From NCBI GenBank assembly GCA_964604875.1, contig CAZSAC010000055.1:1-8420 (forward strand): a DNA stretch of 8,420 bases, in the 5' to 3' direction. A program made the position numbers and the translations under genes. The number at the start of each line of letters is the position of its first letter. Position 1 is the first letter of the stretch. The notes beneath the pieces were generated by a model that ran no database searches, was not told where the DNA came from, and worked only from the letters and a program-made list of their open reading frames with translations. Below are positions 1 through 7,712 of this stretch, piece by piece. The DNA is from JAVVSR01 sp964604875. Its GTDB lineage: Bacteria; Bacillota; Clostridia; Christensenellales; CAG-917.

Positions 1-1221
1 CTCATCTGCAAACCTAGCAAATTTACGGTCAACCTCTGTCAAGGCCGCCTCGCCCAAAATGGACGACAATTCTTTAGCTTCCTTTCCGCGAGCGTATGCG
101 CTAAATAATTGGTTCATCGTATCTGCGTGGTCGATACGGGTTTTTCCTTCGCCGATACCCTTGTCTTTCAAACGTGACAAAGACGGTAAAACGTCGATAG
201 GAGGCAACAAGCCTTTCTTATAGAGCTCACGGCTTAAAATGATTTGTCCCTCTGTGATATACCCTGTTAAGTCGGGAATCGGGTGAGTTTTGTCATCTTC
301 AGGCATAGTCAAAATCGGGATTTGAGTTATACTGCCCTCTCTGTCCGAAATTCTTCCCGCGCGTTCATATAAGCTTGCAAGGTCGGTATATAAATATCCG
401 GGATAGCCACGACGACCGGGAACCTCTTTTCTGGCGGCGGAAACTTCACGCAGAGCCTCTGCGTAGTTTGTTATATCTGTGGTGATAACCAAAACGTGCA
501 TACCCTTTTCAAACGCAAGATATTCTGCCGCAGTTAACGCCATACGAGGTGTTGCGATACGCTCAATAGCGGGGTCGTTTGCAAGGTTGATAAACAAAAC
601 CGCGCGTTCGATTGCGCCTGTCTTTCTGAAGTCAGAGATAAAAAAGTCCGCTTCTTCAAAAGTGATACCTACCGCTGCGAAAACAACCGCAAATTTTGAG
701 TCGTTGTTTAAAACTTTTGCTTGCCTTGCAATTTGGGCGGCAAGCTCGGCGTGAGGCAAACCTGACGCGCTGAATACGGGCAGTTTTTGTCCTCTGACCA
801 AGGTATTTAACCCGTCGATAGCAGAAACGCCCGTTTGAATAAACTCATCGGGATAGTCACGCGCGGCAGGGTTGATAGCTTGACCGTTGATGTCTAAGCG
901 TTTTTCTGCGATAATTGAGGCACCGCCGTCTCTGGGATTGCCCATACCGTCGAAAACACGACCAAGCATTTCCTCTGATACGGCAAGCTGAATGCTTCTG
1001 CCCAAAAATCTTGCTTTGGCTGTTGCCATTTTAATGCCTTGTGACGGCTCAAATAACTGAACTAACGCCTTATCACGGTTAACTTCTAGGACTTTACCGC
1101 TTCTGACTTCTCCGTTTTCTTGTACTATTTCAACAAGCTCGTCATATTTTACACCGCTGACGCCCTCGACAAGCATAAGCGGTCCAACAATTTCACGAAT
1201 GGTTTTATATTCTTTAAGCAT
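1..1221 (-). CDS. ntpB: V-type ATPase subunit B (non-catalytic head subunit), 3' end cut by window edge
   Basis: My own translation from the ATG at 1221 runs in frame for 407 codons to position 1 without a stop. The family is about 455-460 residues, so roughly 50 C-terminal residues lie outside the window. Subunit B alternates with A in the cytoplasmic A3B3 head and completes the catalytic sites. Residues 151-157 (SASGLPH) occupy the P-loop position but lack the GxxxxGK[ST] pattern, as in other B subunits. PPIDVLPSLS at 340-349 fits the ATP synthase alpha/beta signature, and the next residue, Arg350, aligns with the arginine finger of E. hirae NtpB with identical numbering. The start overlaps the stop of ntpA by one base (TAATG) and has an AGGGAGG Shine-Dalgarno at 1228-1234, 6 nt away. 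Identification is very secure; the symbol follows E. hirae (also called atpB). Confidence 0.97.
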   Translation of the reverse strand, partial: MLKEYKTIREIVGPLMLVEGVSGVKYDELVEIVQENGEVRSGKVLEVNRDKALVQLFEPSQGIKMATAKARFLGRSIQLAVSEEMLGRVFDGMGNPRDGGASIIAEKRLDINGQAINPAARDYPDEFIQTGVSAIDGLNTLVRGQKLPVFSASGLPHAELAAQIARQAKVLNNDSKFAVVFAAVGITFEEADFFISDFRKTGAIERAVLFINLANDPAIERIATPRMALTAAEYLAFEKGMHVLVITTDITNYAEALREVSAARKEVPGRRGYPGYLYTDLASLYERAGRISDREGSITQIPILTMPEDDKTHPIPDLTGYITEGQIILSRELYKKGLLPPIDVLPSLSRLKDKGIGEGKTRIDHADTMNQLFSAYARGKEAKELSSILGEAALTEVDRKFARFADE

Positions 1222-2990
1222 TATAAACCTCCCTCGCTGGTAAGAGCAATCATTTCTTCCTTGAGGTCTTTTTCGATAGCGTCAAATTCCGCAAGATTGG
1301 ATTCCTCAATATATTTACTTCTGCCGATTTTTTCTTTAACAGGCAATTCGATAATGTCTTCAATGTCCACGTTTTTATCCAAAGCCTCGTTACCCAGCTT
1401 ATAGTTTTCCAAAATCAAACGCATCATACGCAGTTGTTTTTCCAAAGAAGCATAGGTATCAATATCGTGGAAAGCGTTTTGGTGCAAATAGTCTTCTCTG
1501 ATTGACTTAGCAGTTTCCATAGTAAGTCTATCTTTAGGAGACAAAGCGTCCATACCGACAAGTCGAACGATTTCTTCCAAACGAGCCTCGTCTTGCAAAA
1601 TAGACATAACCTCTGCGCGCATCGAAAGCCATTCATCGCCGATATTATCGCTGTACCAAGACGCCAAACGGTCGGCGTAAAGCGAATAGGATTGAATCCA
1701 GTCAATAGCAGGGAAGTGACGCTTATAAGCAAGCGCAGCCGACAACCCCCAGAAAACCTTTACAATACGCAACGTACCTTGCGATACGGGCTCTGACAAG
1801 TCGCCGCCGGGAGGAGAAACTGCTCCGATGGCGGTAATTGAGCCAACTGTATCTTCACTGCCGATAGTTTTAACAATGCCCGCGCGCTCATAGAACTCAG
1901 CCAAACGAGACGAAAGATATGCAGGATATCCTTCTTCACCGGGCATTTCTTCCAAACGTCCGCTCATTTCTCTCAAGGCTTCAGCCCAACGTGAGGTACT
2001 GTCAGCCATAATAGCCACATTGTAGCCCATATCTCTGAAATATTCGGCAATCGTAATGCCCGTATAGATTGACGCCTCACGAGCGGCAACAGGCATATCC
2101 GATGTATTTGCAATCAAAACGGTACGTTTCATAAGCGATTGACCGGTCTTAGGGTCTTTCAAGTGCGGAAACTCTTTCAAAACGTCCGTCATTTCGTTGC
2201 CACGCTCACCGCAACCGACGTAAACGATTATGTCTGCGTCAGCCCATTTTGCCAGCTGATGCTGAACAACAGTTTTACCGCTTCCGAAAGGACCGGGTAC
2301 AGCCGCCACACCGCCACGAGCAATCGGGAATAACGTATCAATGACACGTTGCCCGGTAATCATCGGCATAGAAGGGGCAAGCTTTTCTTTATAAGGTCTG
2401 CCCTTACGAACAGGCCACTTTTGAAGCATTGTCAACGGCTTGTCGCCTTGCGCAGTTTTCAAAACACAAACAACGTCGTCAACGGTAAATTCGCCTTCTT
2501 TTATTTCCGATACAGCGCCTTCTACACCGTAGGGCACCATAATTTTATGCACAATAATAGCATTTTCGTCAACAGTTCCGATAACGTCGCCAGCCTCAAG
2601 CTTATCGCCTATTTTTGCGGTGGGTTTAAACAACCATTTTTTAGAATGGTCAACCGCAGGAATATCGATACCACGGGAAATACGGTCGCCCGAACGCTGT
2701 CTTAAAACGTTTAGCGGACGTTGAATACCGTCGTAAATACCCTCGATTAACCCTGGAGCAAGCTCAACGGACAAGGGCGCGCCTGTGGAATAGACGTCTT
2801 CTTCAGGGCCTAAGCCGCTGGTTTCTTCGTATACTTGAATAGACGCCTTATCACCGCGAAGCTCAATAATTTCGCCGATTAGACGTTTTTCACTTACACG
2901 CACAACGTCGTACATTTTGCTGTCGCCCATATTTTCTGCGACAATCAGCGGTCCGCTGACTTTGACAATCTTACCAACATTTTTTTGCAT
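1221..2990 (-). CDS. ntpA: V-type ATPase subunit A (catalytic head subunit)
   Basis: The 589-residue protein matches the usual length of bacterial V-type A subunits, which hydrolyse (or make) ATP in the cytoplasmic head. An N-terminal beta-barrel (about 1-75) is followed by the A-specific bulge domain (about 115-185) that F-type beta subunits lack. The P-loop is intact at 233-240 (GPFGSGKT, Lys239/Thr240). The GER motif at 261-263 supplies the catalytic Glu262. IMADSTSRWAEALREMSGR (327-345) is a family hallmark, and PAIDWIQSYS at 427-436 is the alpha/beta signature. The C-terminal helical domain spans about 440-589. No intein interrupts the P-loop, the insertion site known in archaeal and yeast homologues. 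The gene lies 2 nt after ntpG with a CCTCTC complement (GAGAGG) Shine-Dalgarno at 3001-3006, 10 nt from ATG. Its stop is fused to the ntpB start. Also called atpA. Confidence 0.98.
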   Translation of the reverse strand: MQKNVGKIVKVSGPLIVAENMGDSKMYDVVRVSEKRLIGEIIELRGDKASIQVYEETSGLGPEEDVYSTGAPLSVELAPGLIEGIYDGIQRPLNVLRQRSGDRISRGIDIPAVDHSKKWLFKPTAKIGDKLEAGDVIGTVDENAIIVHKIMVPYGVEGAVSEIKEGEFTVDDVVCVLKTAQGDKPLTMLQKWPVRKGRPYKEKLAPSMPMITGQRVIDTLFPIARGGVAAVPGPFGSGKTVVQHQLAKWADADIIVYVGCGERGNEMTDVLKEFPHLKDPKTGQSLMKRTVLIANTSDMPVAAREASIYTGITIAEYFRDMGYNVAIMADSTSRWAEALREMSGRLEEMPGEEGYPAYLSSRLAEFYERAGIVKTIGSEDTVGSITAIGAVSPPGGDLSEPVSQGTLRIVKVFWGLSAALAYKRHFPAIDWIQSYSLYADRLASWYSDNIGDEWLSMRAEVMSILQDEARLEEIVRLVGMDALSPKDRLTMETAKSIREDYLHQNAFHDIDTYASLEKQLRMMRLILENYKLGNEALDKNVDIEDIIELPVKEKIGRSKYIEESNLAEFDAIEKDLKEEMIALTSEGGL

Positions 2991-2992
2991 AA

Positions 2993-3322
2993 CTAATTGT
3001 CCTCTCTATTAAATAGAATGTCCGCGCCGATGGCTTTCTCGACATCCTTGCGGATACCGTCCATACCAAAGCCCGAGGAGCCCTCGCTCGACGGAATAGG
3101 AATTACGGCGGGATATGGTCTTGTTTTATAACGAGAAATCAAGTGTCCGATTTGCCGAGCGACTTGCTCTGTGATAAAAATCACGGCGAACTCTCTGGCA
3201 AGCTGTTTAACGGTGGACTCCGCTTCCTCTGTTGTGTTGACGGGAAAAACCTCAAGCCCCAGCGCCTTAAACGCCAGTACGGAATCCTTATCGCCAACAA
3301 CTGCAATTCTTCCTTTACGCAT
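2993..3322 (-). CDS. ntpG: V-type ATPase subunit F (central-shaft subunit; NtpG in E. hirae naming)
   Basis: This 109-residue protein is a small Rossmann-like subunit that binds subunit D in the rotor shaft inside the A3B3 head. The N-terminus has the family pattern: a beta strand (IAVVGD, 6-11), then DSVLAFKALGLEVFPV (13-28). A second strand, FAVIFIT (45-51), leads into the EQVA helix. The C-terminal part has the conserved proline/glycine-rich stretch PIPSSEGSSGFGMDGIRKDV (75-94), ending in a helix. It lies between subunits C and A, the position of ntpG in E. hirae. The start overlaps the last 8 nt of ntpC, and a GAGGGAG Shine-Dalgarno lies at 3327-3333 inside ntpC, suggesting translational coupling. 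Naming is confusing: Thermus-style nomenclature calls this subunit F, whereas E. hirae 'NtpF' is the stalk protein found further upstream. Confidence 0.94.
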   Translation of the reverse strand: MRKGRIAVVGDKDSVLAFKALGLEVFPVNTTEEAESTVKQLAREFAVIFITEQVARQIGHLISRYKTRPYPAVIPIPSSEGSSGFGMDGIRKDVEKAIGADILFNREDN

Positions 3323-4304
3323 AAAGCTCCCTCAACCTAATTTTTAAAATTTTTGAATCTACATTGTTTTTTATGCCCGCAATTATAAGCTTAACAACTT
3401 TTATTTCTGTCAACTGCCCTAAATAATAACCTGCAATCGGCGCAACCGAAAACATATCGTATTTAGACTGTTTAAAAATGTTTAACAAAAAGTTGTCGGC
3501 ATAGGTTTCATACTTCACCAAACCGTCTTCCTCAAAGGCTTTTAAGACAAGCTCACCATATGCGGTATATTTCATCTTTTCGATTAATTTTTCATTGGTA
3601 GCCTCATAAAGCTCCGAAAACGTATTCAGAGAAATTTTACCGTAAGGAATAAAGACGCCATTAAAAAACTCTAAATCGAGGTTTAATTTACGCGTGCGGA
3701 TAAACGAAAGGATATTTATCGTATCCACCCAGGCGGTAAAATAATCCGAAAGCGGTTTTTGCCCTGCCGATTTAAGAATTTTGCCGATATTTTTAAACAT
3801 AGCCTCGTCAATGGTTGTATCAATTAACCTTGGGCTACGGTTTCCGTCGGCGAAGGCTTGGTCGATTTTTTGCAAAGCGACAGCCATTTCTTTTGGCAAT
3901 TTGTCGTATTTATCGTCTTTTATGTCTGCCTGCATAGCGTCTAAAGAAAGCAACCCGTCAGGAGCGGACATATCCGATACGTTTTCCTGCCTCAAATATT
4001 TGGCTTTCATCAAAACTTTTGCGTTGTGATAGTCGTTTTTCAACAGAAAAATTTCCAGTCCGCTGTTTTTAAACAGATTTTCCCTTAAAAAAGCTGACGC
4101 CTGTCTTTCTTTTTCGGCGATAAGATTTTCGTATGAACGAATATCTTCGATTTGAAGCCCTGCGCCATACCCGCATTCCTGCAAGATTTTGAATGCGTCT
4201 TGTAGACTATCCGCCTCAGAAAGCCGTGAAAGCTGCATTTGATTGAGCAATCCGTTTTCCAACGATTTTATTCGAGCATTGACATAGAGCAAGCTTCCTG
4301 CCAT
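3315..4304 (-). CDS. ntpC: V-type ATPase subunit C (rotor-ring socket; eukaryotic d homologue)
   Basis: The 329-residue soluble protein matches the approximate length of bacterial subunit C (E. hirae NtpC is about 335). In the complex it sits on the cytoplasmic face of the K ring and receives the D-F shaft. The family hallmark is at the N-terminus: YVNARIKSLENGLL (7-20), then a leucine-rich stretch and ECGYG (43-47). The rest is helical and hydrophilic, with no membrane segment, in line with the known three-fold helical-bundle repeat (about 110 residues each), although I cannot show the repeats by eye. RTRKLNLDLEFF (203-214) resembles a conserved family segment. The start is fused to the ntpE stop (TAATG, one-base overlap), with a GAGGT Shine-Dalgarno at 4311-4315. 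The end overlaps ntpG by 8 nt. Confidence 0.93.
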   Translation of the reverse strand: MAGSLLYVNARIKSLENGLLNQMQLSRLSEADSLQDAFKILQECGYGAGLQIEDIRSYENLIAEKERQASAFLRENLFKNSGLEIFLLKNDYHNAKVLMKAKYLRQENVSDMSAPDGLLSLDAMQADIKDDKYDKLPKEMAVALQKIDQAFADGNRSPRLIDTTIDEAMFKNIGKILKSAGQKPLSDYFTAWVDTINILSFIRTRKLNLDLEFFNGVFIPYGKISLNTFSELYEATNEKLIEKMKYTAYGELVLKAFEEDGLVKYETYADNFLLNIFKQSKYDMFSVAPIAGYYLGQLTEIKVVKLIIAGIKNNVDSKILKIRLRELYA

Positions 4305-4894
4305 TATTTCACCTCGTCGAAAAGAAGTTGAGCGATTTCTGCTTCAAGTTCTTCCCTTAAAGCCTTGATTTCCACTTCAAAGGTTAGGTTTTTATCTACG
4401 CCTTGGCTATGGAGTATAAACCCGCCCGAGAAATTTCCCAATTCTTTATCCAAAGTCAGCTTGATGCCTTTGCTTTTTGCATAATCGGCAATAAAATCTT
4501 TATCGATAATTTTTGCGTCGTCCTTGGCGACGGTGATAATATCGCCGTCGGCAGCGCTAACGTTAAGCATACCGGTAATAACCTTTTTATATTGTTCAGG
4601 CTTTATCGACCTAACCTTGAGCGCGGCTTGCGCAAACACATCGTCAAGCATTTCTTTTTTAACGGCGAGCCTTTGCTTTTTGATGTCAAGCTCACAAACG
4701 GTCATACGTCGGGCAATATATTCCGAGCCCGAAACCTCCGCTTGTTTTTGCGCCGTTGAAATTGCCGATTTATTCAATACGGCAACCTCATCGATAATTT
4801 TTTTCGCATATGCGTTGGCTTCCGCCGTAACGGCTTCCGCTTGAGCTTTCGCGTCATTGAGAATTTTTTGGATAATTGCGTCTTTTCCGTCCAT
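4304..4894 (-). CDS. ntpE: V-type ATPase subunit E (peripheral stalk)
   Basis: The 196-residue protein is a typical E subunit, which pairs with the H/G-like coiled-coil protein to form the stator stalk linking subunit I to the top of the head. Residues 1 to about 85 form a charged, alanine-rich helix without prolines, suited to a coiled coil (for example NDAKAQAEAVTAEANAYAKK, 13-32). Residues from about 90 onward form the globular domain. It ends with the family-like segment GGFILHSQGVDKNLTFEVE (157-175) and an amphipathic C-terminal helix. The gene follows ntpK after a 14-nt gap with an AAAGAGG Shine-Dalgarno at 4900-4906, 5 nt from ATG. Its TAA stop is fused to the ntpC ATG. Helical stalk proteins diverge quickly, so the call rests on length, architecture and operon position together. 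Confidence 0.93.
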   Translation of the reverse strand: MDGKDAIIQKILNDAKAQAEAVTAEANAYAKKIIDEVAVLNKSAISTAQKQAEVSGSEYIARRMTVCELDIKKQRLAVKKEMLDDVFAQAALKVRSIKPEQYKKVITGMLNVSAADGDIITVAKDDAKIIDKDFIADYAKSKGIKLTLDKELGNFSGGFILHSQGVDKNLTFEVEIKALREELEAEIAQLLFDEVK

Positions 4895-4908
4895 TTTTTC
4901 CTCTTTAA

Positions 4909-5379
4909 TTAAAACTTGGGAATGAATACGCCCAAGAATGAAATCAATAACGCCAAAACCGCATAAGTTTCAACCATGATTGTCAAAGTGATAGCTTTAC
5001 CACTTTCTTCGGGACGCTTAGCTACGCACGCGATACCTGCGCAAGCCACCTTAGCTTGATAAATTGCGCTGATTAAGCCAACGATAGCGATAGGCATACA
5101 AGCGAACAAAATGCCCAAGCCCTGCGCGTCGGTCAAGGCTTTCAATTCACCGAACAAGTCGATTTTCAAAAAAGCCAAGAACGCAATCAATAAGCCGTAA
5201 ATACCTTGAGTACCGGGAAGAAGTTGCAAAACCAAACATTTTGAGAACTTATCCGGGTCTTCCGCAGTAACGCCTGCAGCCGCTTGACCTGCCATACCTA
5301 CACCGATTGCAGAGCCTATGCCTGCCACGATTGACGCTAGTGCCGCGCCGATGATTGCGTAAACTGTACCTGTAGTCAT
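4909..5379 (-). CDS. ntpK: V-type ATPase subunit K (membrane rotor-ring proteolipid, predicted Na+-binding)
   Basis: The 156-residue protein is a double-hairpin proteolipid with four membrane helices (about 6-36, 47-72, 88-119 and 129-153); several copies form the ion-carrying rotor ring. The E. hirae NtpK Na+ ligands Leu61, Thr64, Gln65, Gln110 and Glu139, plus Tyr68, correspond here to Leu54, Thr57, Gln58, Gln108, Glu137 and Tyr61, in the motifs LLPGTQGIYG (53-62), IYQAK (106-110) and VETYA (136-140). Only the second hairpin has the essential carboxylate; the equivalent position in hairpin one is about Gly56. So each 156-residue subunit should carry one ion. A perfect AGGAGG lies at 5389-5394, 9 nt from ATG and overlapping the ntpI stop, which suits the need for many copies. 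Na+ specificity is inferred from ligand conservation. Confidence 0.97.
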   Translation of the reverse strand: MTTGTVYAIIGAALASIVAGIGSAIGVGMAGQAAAGVTAEDPDKFSKCLVLQLLPGTQGIYGLLIAFLAFLKIDLFGELKALTDAQGLGILFACMPIAIVGLISAIYQAKVACAGIACVAKRPEESGKAITLTIMVETYAVLALLISFLGVFIPKF

Positions 5380-5388
5380 TTAAAGTAA

Positions 5389-5394
5389 CCTCCT
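5389..5394 (-). promoter_or_regulatory. Consensus Shine-Dalgarno (AGGAGG) for ntpK
   Basis: The minus strand reads AGGAGG here, a full match to the 16S anti-Shine-Dalgarno core, 9 nt before the ntpK ATG at 5379. Its last bases overlap the TAG stop of ntpI (5393-5395). It is the only exact AGGAGG site among the ATPase genes in this window. High initiation on the proteolipid gene would fit a ring that needs several K per complex; that functional reading is inference. Confidence 0.8.
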
Positions 5395-7390
5395 ACTTTT
5401 CAATATAAGTGTATTTTGTTTGTGAGCCGAGAGGAATAAATTCATGTCCCCCGCCCTCGTAAAATCTGCTAAAGAATTCAATAAACTGAAGTCTGCTGTC
5501 GTGGACGTACGTCCCCAACGTATTGATACCGATATTAAATATGTGTCCTACTAAGAATATCGGCGCGGCAACCACATAACCTATCAAGGAAAAACCACCG
5601 AAAGTCAACATTCCTACAATAACCATACAAATTTTGTTGATAACCATTGCGATAACGCCCGTTGCTAAACCCAAGCCAAACAAACGGCTATAGCTTAACA
5701 CGTCGCTTAAAAAGTTGACTCCGCCGTAAAGCTGCCCTAATCCGCCTGTAACTTTTCCAAAGCCTTTTTTATTTCGTCCGCCGAAAACAAGCATTATGCC
5801 AACGCCAATCAAAGCCAACACTAAGCCGACAGTCTTTAGCGCGGGGACTTTCAAAAAACCGCTGCCTGCAAAAAGCCCTAAGCCTATTAACGCAAAATAC
5901 CAACTACCTATATCACATAAAGCGTCAAACCAATGCCCTGATTTTATCAACGAATAGGCTTTTAAGCCCATACCAAACATAATTTGAATAACGCCGATTG
6001 CCAAGCTTAACAAAAGCATCATAATTGCGCCGTCCGGGTCAAGAGGATTAAACCAGCATAGCTTTTCCAAGAAGGTGCCTTCAATCGGCAACGCCATATA
6101 TCCGCCGAACACCACACCCCATATTGTTGTGGATATACCACCCATTGCGATAACAAGCATAAGCTTGCCCTTCCCGGGGACGGGTTTCGTAAAGTGATAT
6201 AACAAGAAACCGCCAACCGTCAAAATTATGCCGTAAATCGCATCGCCCATCATAATTCCGAAAAGCATAAAATAGAAGAATGCCACAAACGGATTTGGGT
6301 CGATGTCACGCATTGACGGAAAACTGAACATATTTGTGATTGTTTCATAAGGCGCAACCACTTTATTGTTTTTTGTCAACGTCGGAGGATTATCGCCCTC
6401 GACGGGTTCTCTCGTATCAATAACTAAAGCGTCGGAAACCTTATTAAGCTCACCTACAACCAAGCTTTCTTTTTCGGCGGGACACCAGCCCTCCAAAACG
6501 AAGGTCGATTTTGTAAAAGCGCAATTATCCAAAGCGTTCGCCTTGGCGTTTTCAATCACATAATAATCATACAACTGCTTAAACTCGGGCAGATATTGTT
6601 GCATATCCAACGCTTTTGTCAGCAAACCCAAACGTTCAGTTTCCAACTCTATTAAGCGGGCGTTTGCTTCATCGGCTTTTTGTGTTGCCGTCATATCATA
6701 GGTAAATGAGGTTTTGATAAAATCAACTTCATTTAACCTTGCCAAAATTTCATCTCGCTGCTCTTTAAGACAAATTACAACAACGGGCGCGAACTTTTGT
6801 CCGTCCGATGCTTCAATATATAAGTATTCAAAATCGTTTTTGATTTTTTCTAAACCGCTAACCTTGTTGATTGGAACTGCGCCCAAAACGATAGCGGTGT
6901 TTTTGGTGTCGGCAAATGCGCTTAGCTTGCAGACTATCGGCGAGAATACGGTAATCTGCTCTACCAAAGTTTCAAGCTTGGTGGATTCCGTCTTGATGTC
7001 CATATACCGCGTGTTGATTTGTTCAAGCTGAGCAACTTTATCAAAAATATCCTCTTCCCTGTCGAAAATTTTGTTGAACTCATCAAATTCAAAACGGGGC
7101 GCGGGATTGAACATAGGCTTTTTGGAAAACTCGTATGAAAACTTCTCCGCTTTGATAAGCAAATCCGCCTTACGCTTTTCCGCCTTTAGAAAAGAAAAAA
7201 CAAAATTAAGCCTAAGCAGTTTTGCAGATACAATCTCCTTAAGCCCAACCTCTTCTTGTTTATAAGTGTTGTCTAAATCGGCAGTTTTGGAAACCTCCAC
7301 ACATCCCGACTTATGCAAGCATTTTAAAACTTTGGACTTATCCTTGCCGTACCCGACAAGAACAAGTTTCTTCATACTAACGATTGCCAT
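5393..7390 (-). CDS. ntpI: V-type ATPase subunit I (membrane stator, a-subunit homologue)
   Basis: The 665-residue protein has the expected two-part structure. A soluble N-terminal half (about 1-350) has alpha/beta lobes and long charged helices (about 45-150 and 235-280) that meet the peripheral stalks. The C-terminal half has about seven or eight membrane helices (roughly 366-398, 408-434, 454-482, 490-514, 517-537, 560-595 and 600-627). It lines the half-channels that feed ions to the K ring. LSYSRLFGLGLATG (565-578) carries Arg569, and DSRLQF (631-636) carries Arg633; these match the two essential arginines of family members. EGGGHEF near the C-terminus is also typical. I use ATG at 7390 (MAIVSMKK, like the family's MAIVKMKK) rather than the Met at codon 6, which has no nearby ribosome site. 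The start overlaps the preceding stalk gene by 14 nt. Confidence 0.96.
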   Translation of the reverse strand: MAIVSMKKLVLVGYGKDKSKVLKCLHKSGCVEVSKTADLDNTYKQEEVGLKEIVSAKLLRLNFVFSFLKAEKRKADLLIKAEKFSYEFSKKPMFNPAPRFEFDEFNKIFDREEDIFDKVAQLEQINTRYMDIKTESTKLETLVEQITVFSPIVCKLSAFADTKNTAIVLGAVPINKVSGLEKIKNDFEYLYIEASDGQKFAPVVVICLKEQRDEILARLNEVDFIKTSFTYDMTATQKADEANARLIELETERLGLLTKALDMQQYLPEFKQLYDYYVIENAKANALDNCAFTKSTFVLEGWCPAEKESLVVGELNKVSDALVIDTREPVEGDNPPTLTKNNKVVAPYETITNMFSFPSMRDIDPNPFVAFFYFMLFGIMMGDAIYGIILTVGGFLLYHFTKPVPGKGKLMLVIAMGGISTTIWGVVFGGYMALPIEGTFLEKLCWFNPLDPDGAIMMLLLSLAIGVIQIMFGMGLKAYSLIKSGHWFDALCDIGSWYFALIGLGLFAGSGFLKVPALKTVGLVLALIGVGIMLVFGGRNKKGFGKVTGGLGQLYGGVNFLSDVLSYSRLFGLGLATGVIAMVINKICMVIVGMLTFGGFSLIGYVVAAPIFLVGHIFNIGINTLGTYVHDSRLQFIEFFSRFYEGGGHEFIPLGSQTKYTYIEK

Positions 7391-7703
7391 ACTTCTCGAC
7401 TAGCCTCCCGACAACGACATCGACAGCTTTATCCTTCTTTTTTTCACAAGAATCGATAAATAGTTCCGCTTGTTTGGCGCCCTCCCGAAGACGAATTTCG
7501 GTTTTTTTGGCGGCGGCAACTTCTGCGTTGTTCTGCGTGAGTCTGTTCACGTTTTTACATTCTTGAGCGGCAGCCTTTTTAAGTTGGGCAACTTCTACCT
7601 CTGCAGCAAGCCGAATATCTTTGGCTTTTTGAGAGGCGATTTTCAAAATTTCTTCCGCTTCCATCTCGGCGGTTGTAATATTGTTGATGATATCCTGTAT
7701 CAT
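7377..7703 (-). CDS. ntpF: V-type ATPase peripheral-stalk coiled-coil subunit (H/G-like; NtpF in E. hirae naming)
   Basis: This 108-residue protein is almost entirely helical, rich in alanine, lysine and glutamate, and has no proline. A long stretch (about 8-95) with heptad-like hydrophobic spacing, for example AEEILKIASQKAKDIRLAAE (16-35), suggests an extended coiled coil. In V/A-type enzymes such a protein pairs with subunit E to form the peripheral stalk. Position is the main support: it directly precedes subunit I, as ntpF does in E. hirae, and has the right length (about 100-110 residues). No membrane anchor is visible, so it is not an F-type b subunit. An AAGGAG Shine-Dalgarno at 7709-7714 lies 5 nt before ATG and overlaps the rpiB stop. 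The end overlaps ntpI by 14 nt. Low-complexity coiled coils are easily misassigned by sequence alone. Confidence 0.85.
   Translation of the reverse strand: MIQDIINNITTAEMEAEEILKIASQKAKDIRLAAEVEVAQLKKAAAQECKNVNRLTQNNAEVAAAKKTEIRLREGAKQAELFIDSCEKKKDKAVDVVVGRLVEKYGNR
7404..7409 (-). promoter_or_regulatory. Shine-Dalgarno (GGGAGG) for ntpI, deciding its start
   Basis: The minus strand reads GGGAGG inside the 3' end of the preceding stalk gene, 13 nt before the ATG at 7390 and 28 nt before the alternative Met codon at 7375. In the ntpI frame a TAG stop lies at 7400-7402, so no start further upstream is possible. The 13-nt spacing is longer than at the other genes here (about 5-10 nt), which may mean modest initiation or reliance on coupling with the upstream gene. 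Confidence 0.6.
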
Positions 7704-7712
7704 TTATGCTCC

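Noticed and set aside
1120..1404. 94-codon plus-strand frame across the ntpA-ntpB junction
   Set aside because: It lies antisense to two conserved genes and has no supporting signals.
2258..2300. Possible intein insertion at the ntpA P-loop
   Set aside because: The P-loop region reads straight through with normal family spacing and the protein has normal length, so no intein is present.
2349..2705. 118-codon plus-strand open frame opposite ntpA
   Set aside because: It lies wholly antisense to a strongly conserved coding region, has no ribosome site and resembles no protein family; it is a shadow of ntpA codon usage.
4403..4844. Two overlapping plus-strand open frames of 118 and 106 codons opposite ntpE
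   Set aside because: Both are antisense to ntpE, overlap each other in different frames and lack promoters and ribosome sites; treated as chance frames.
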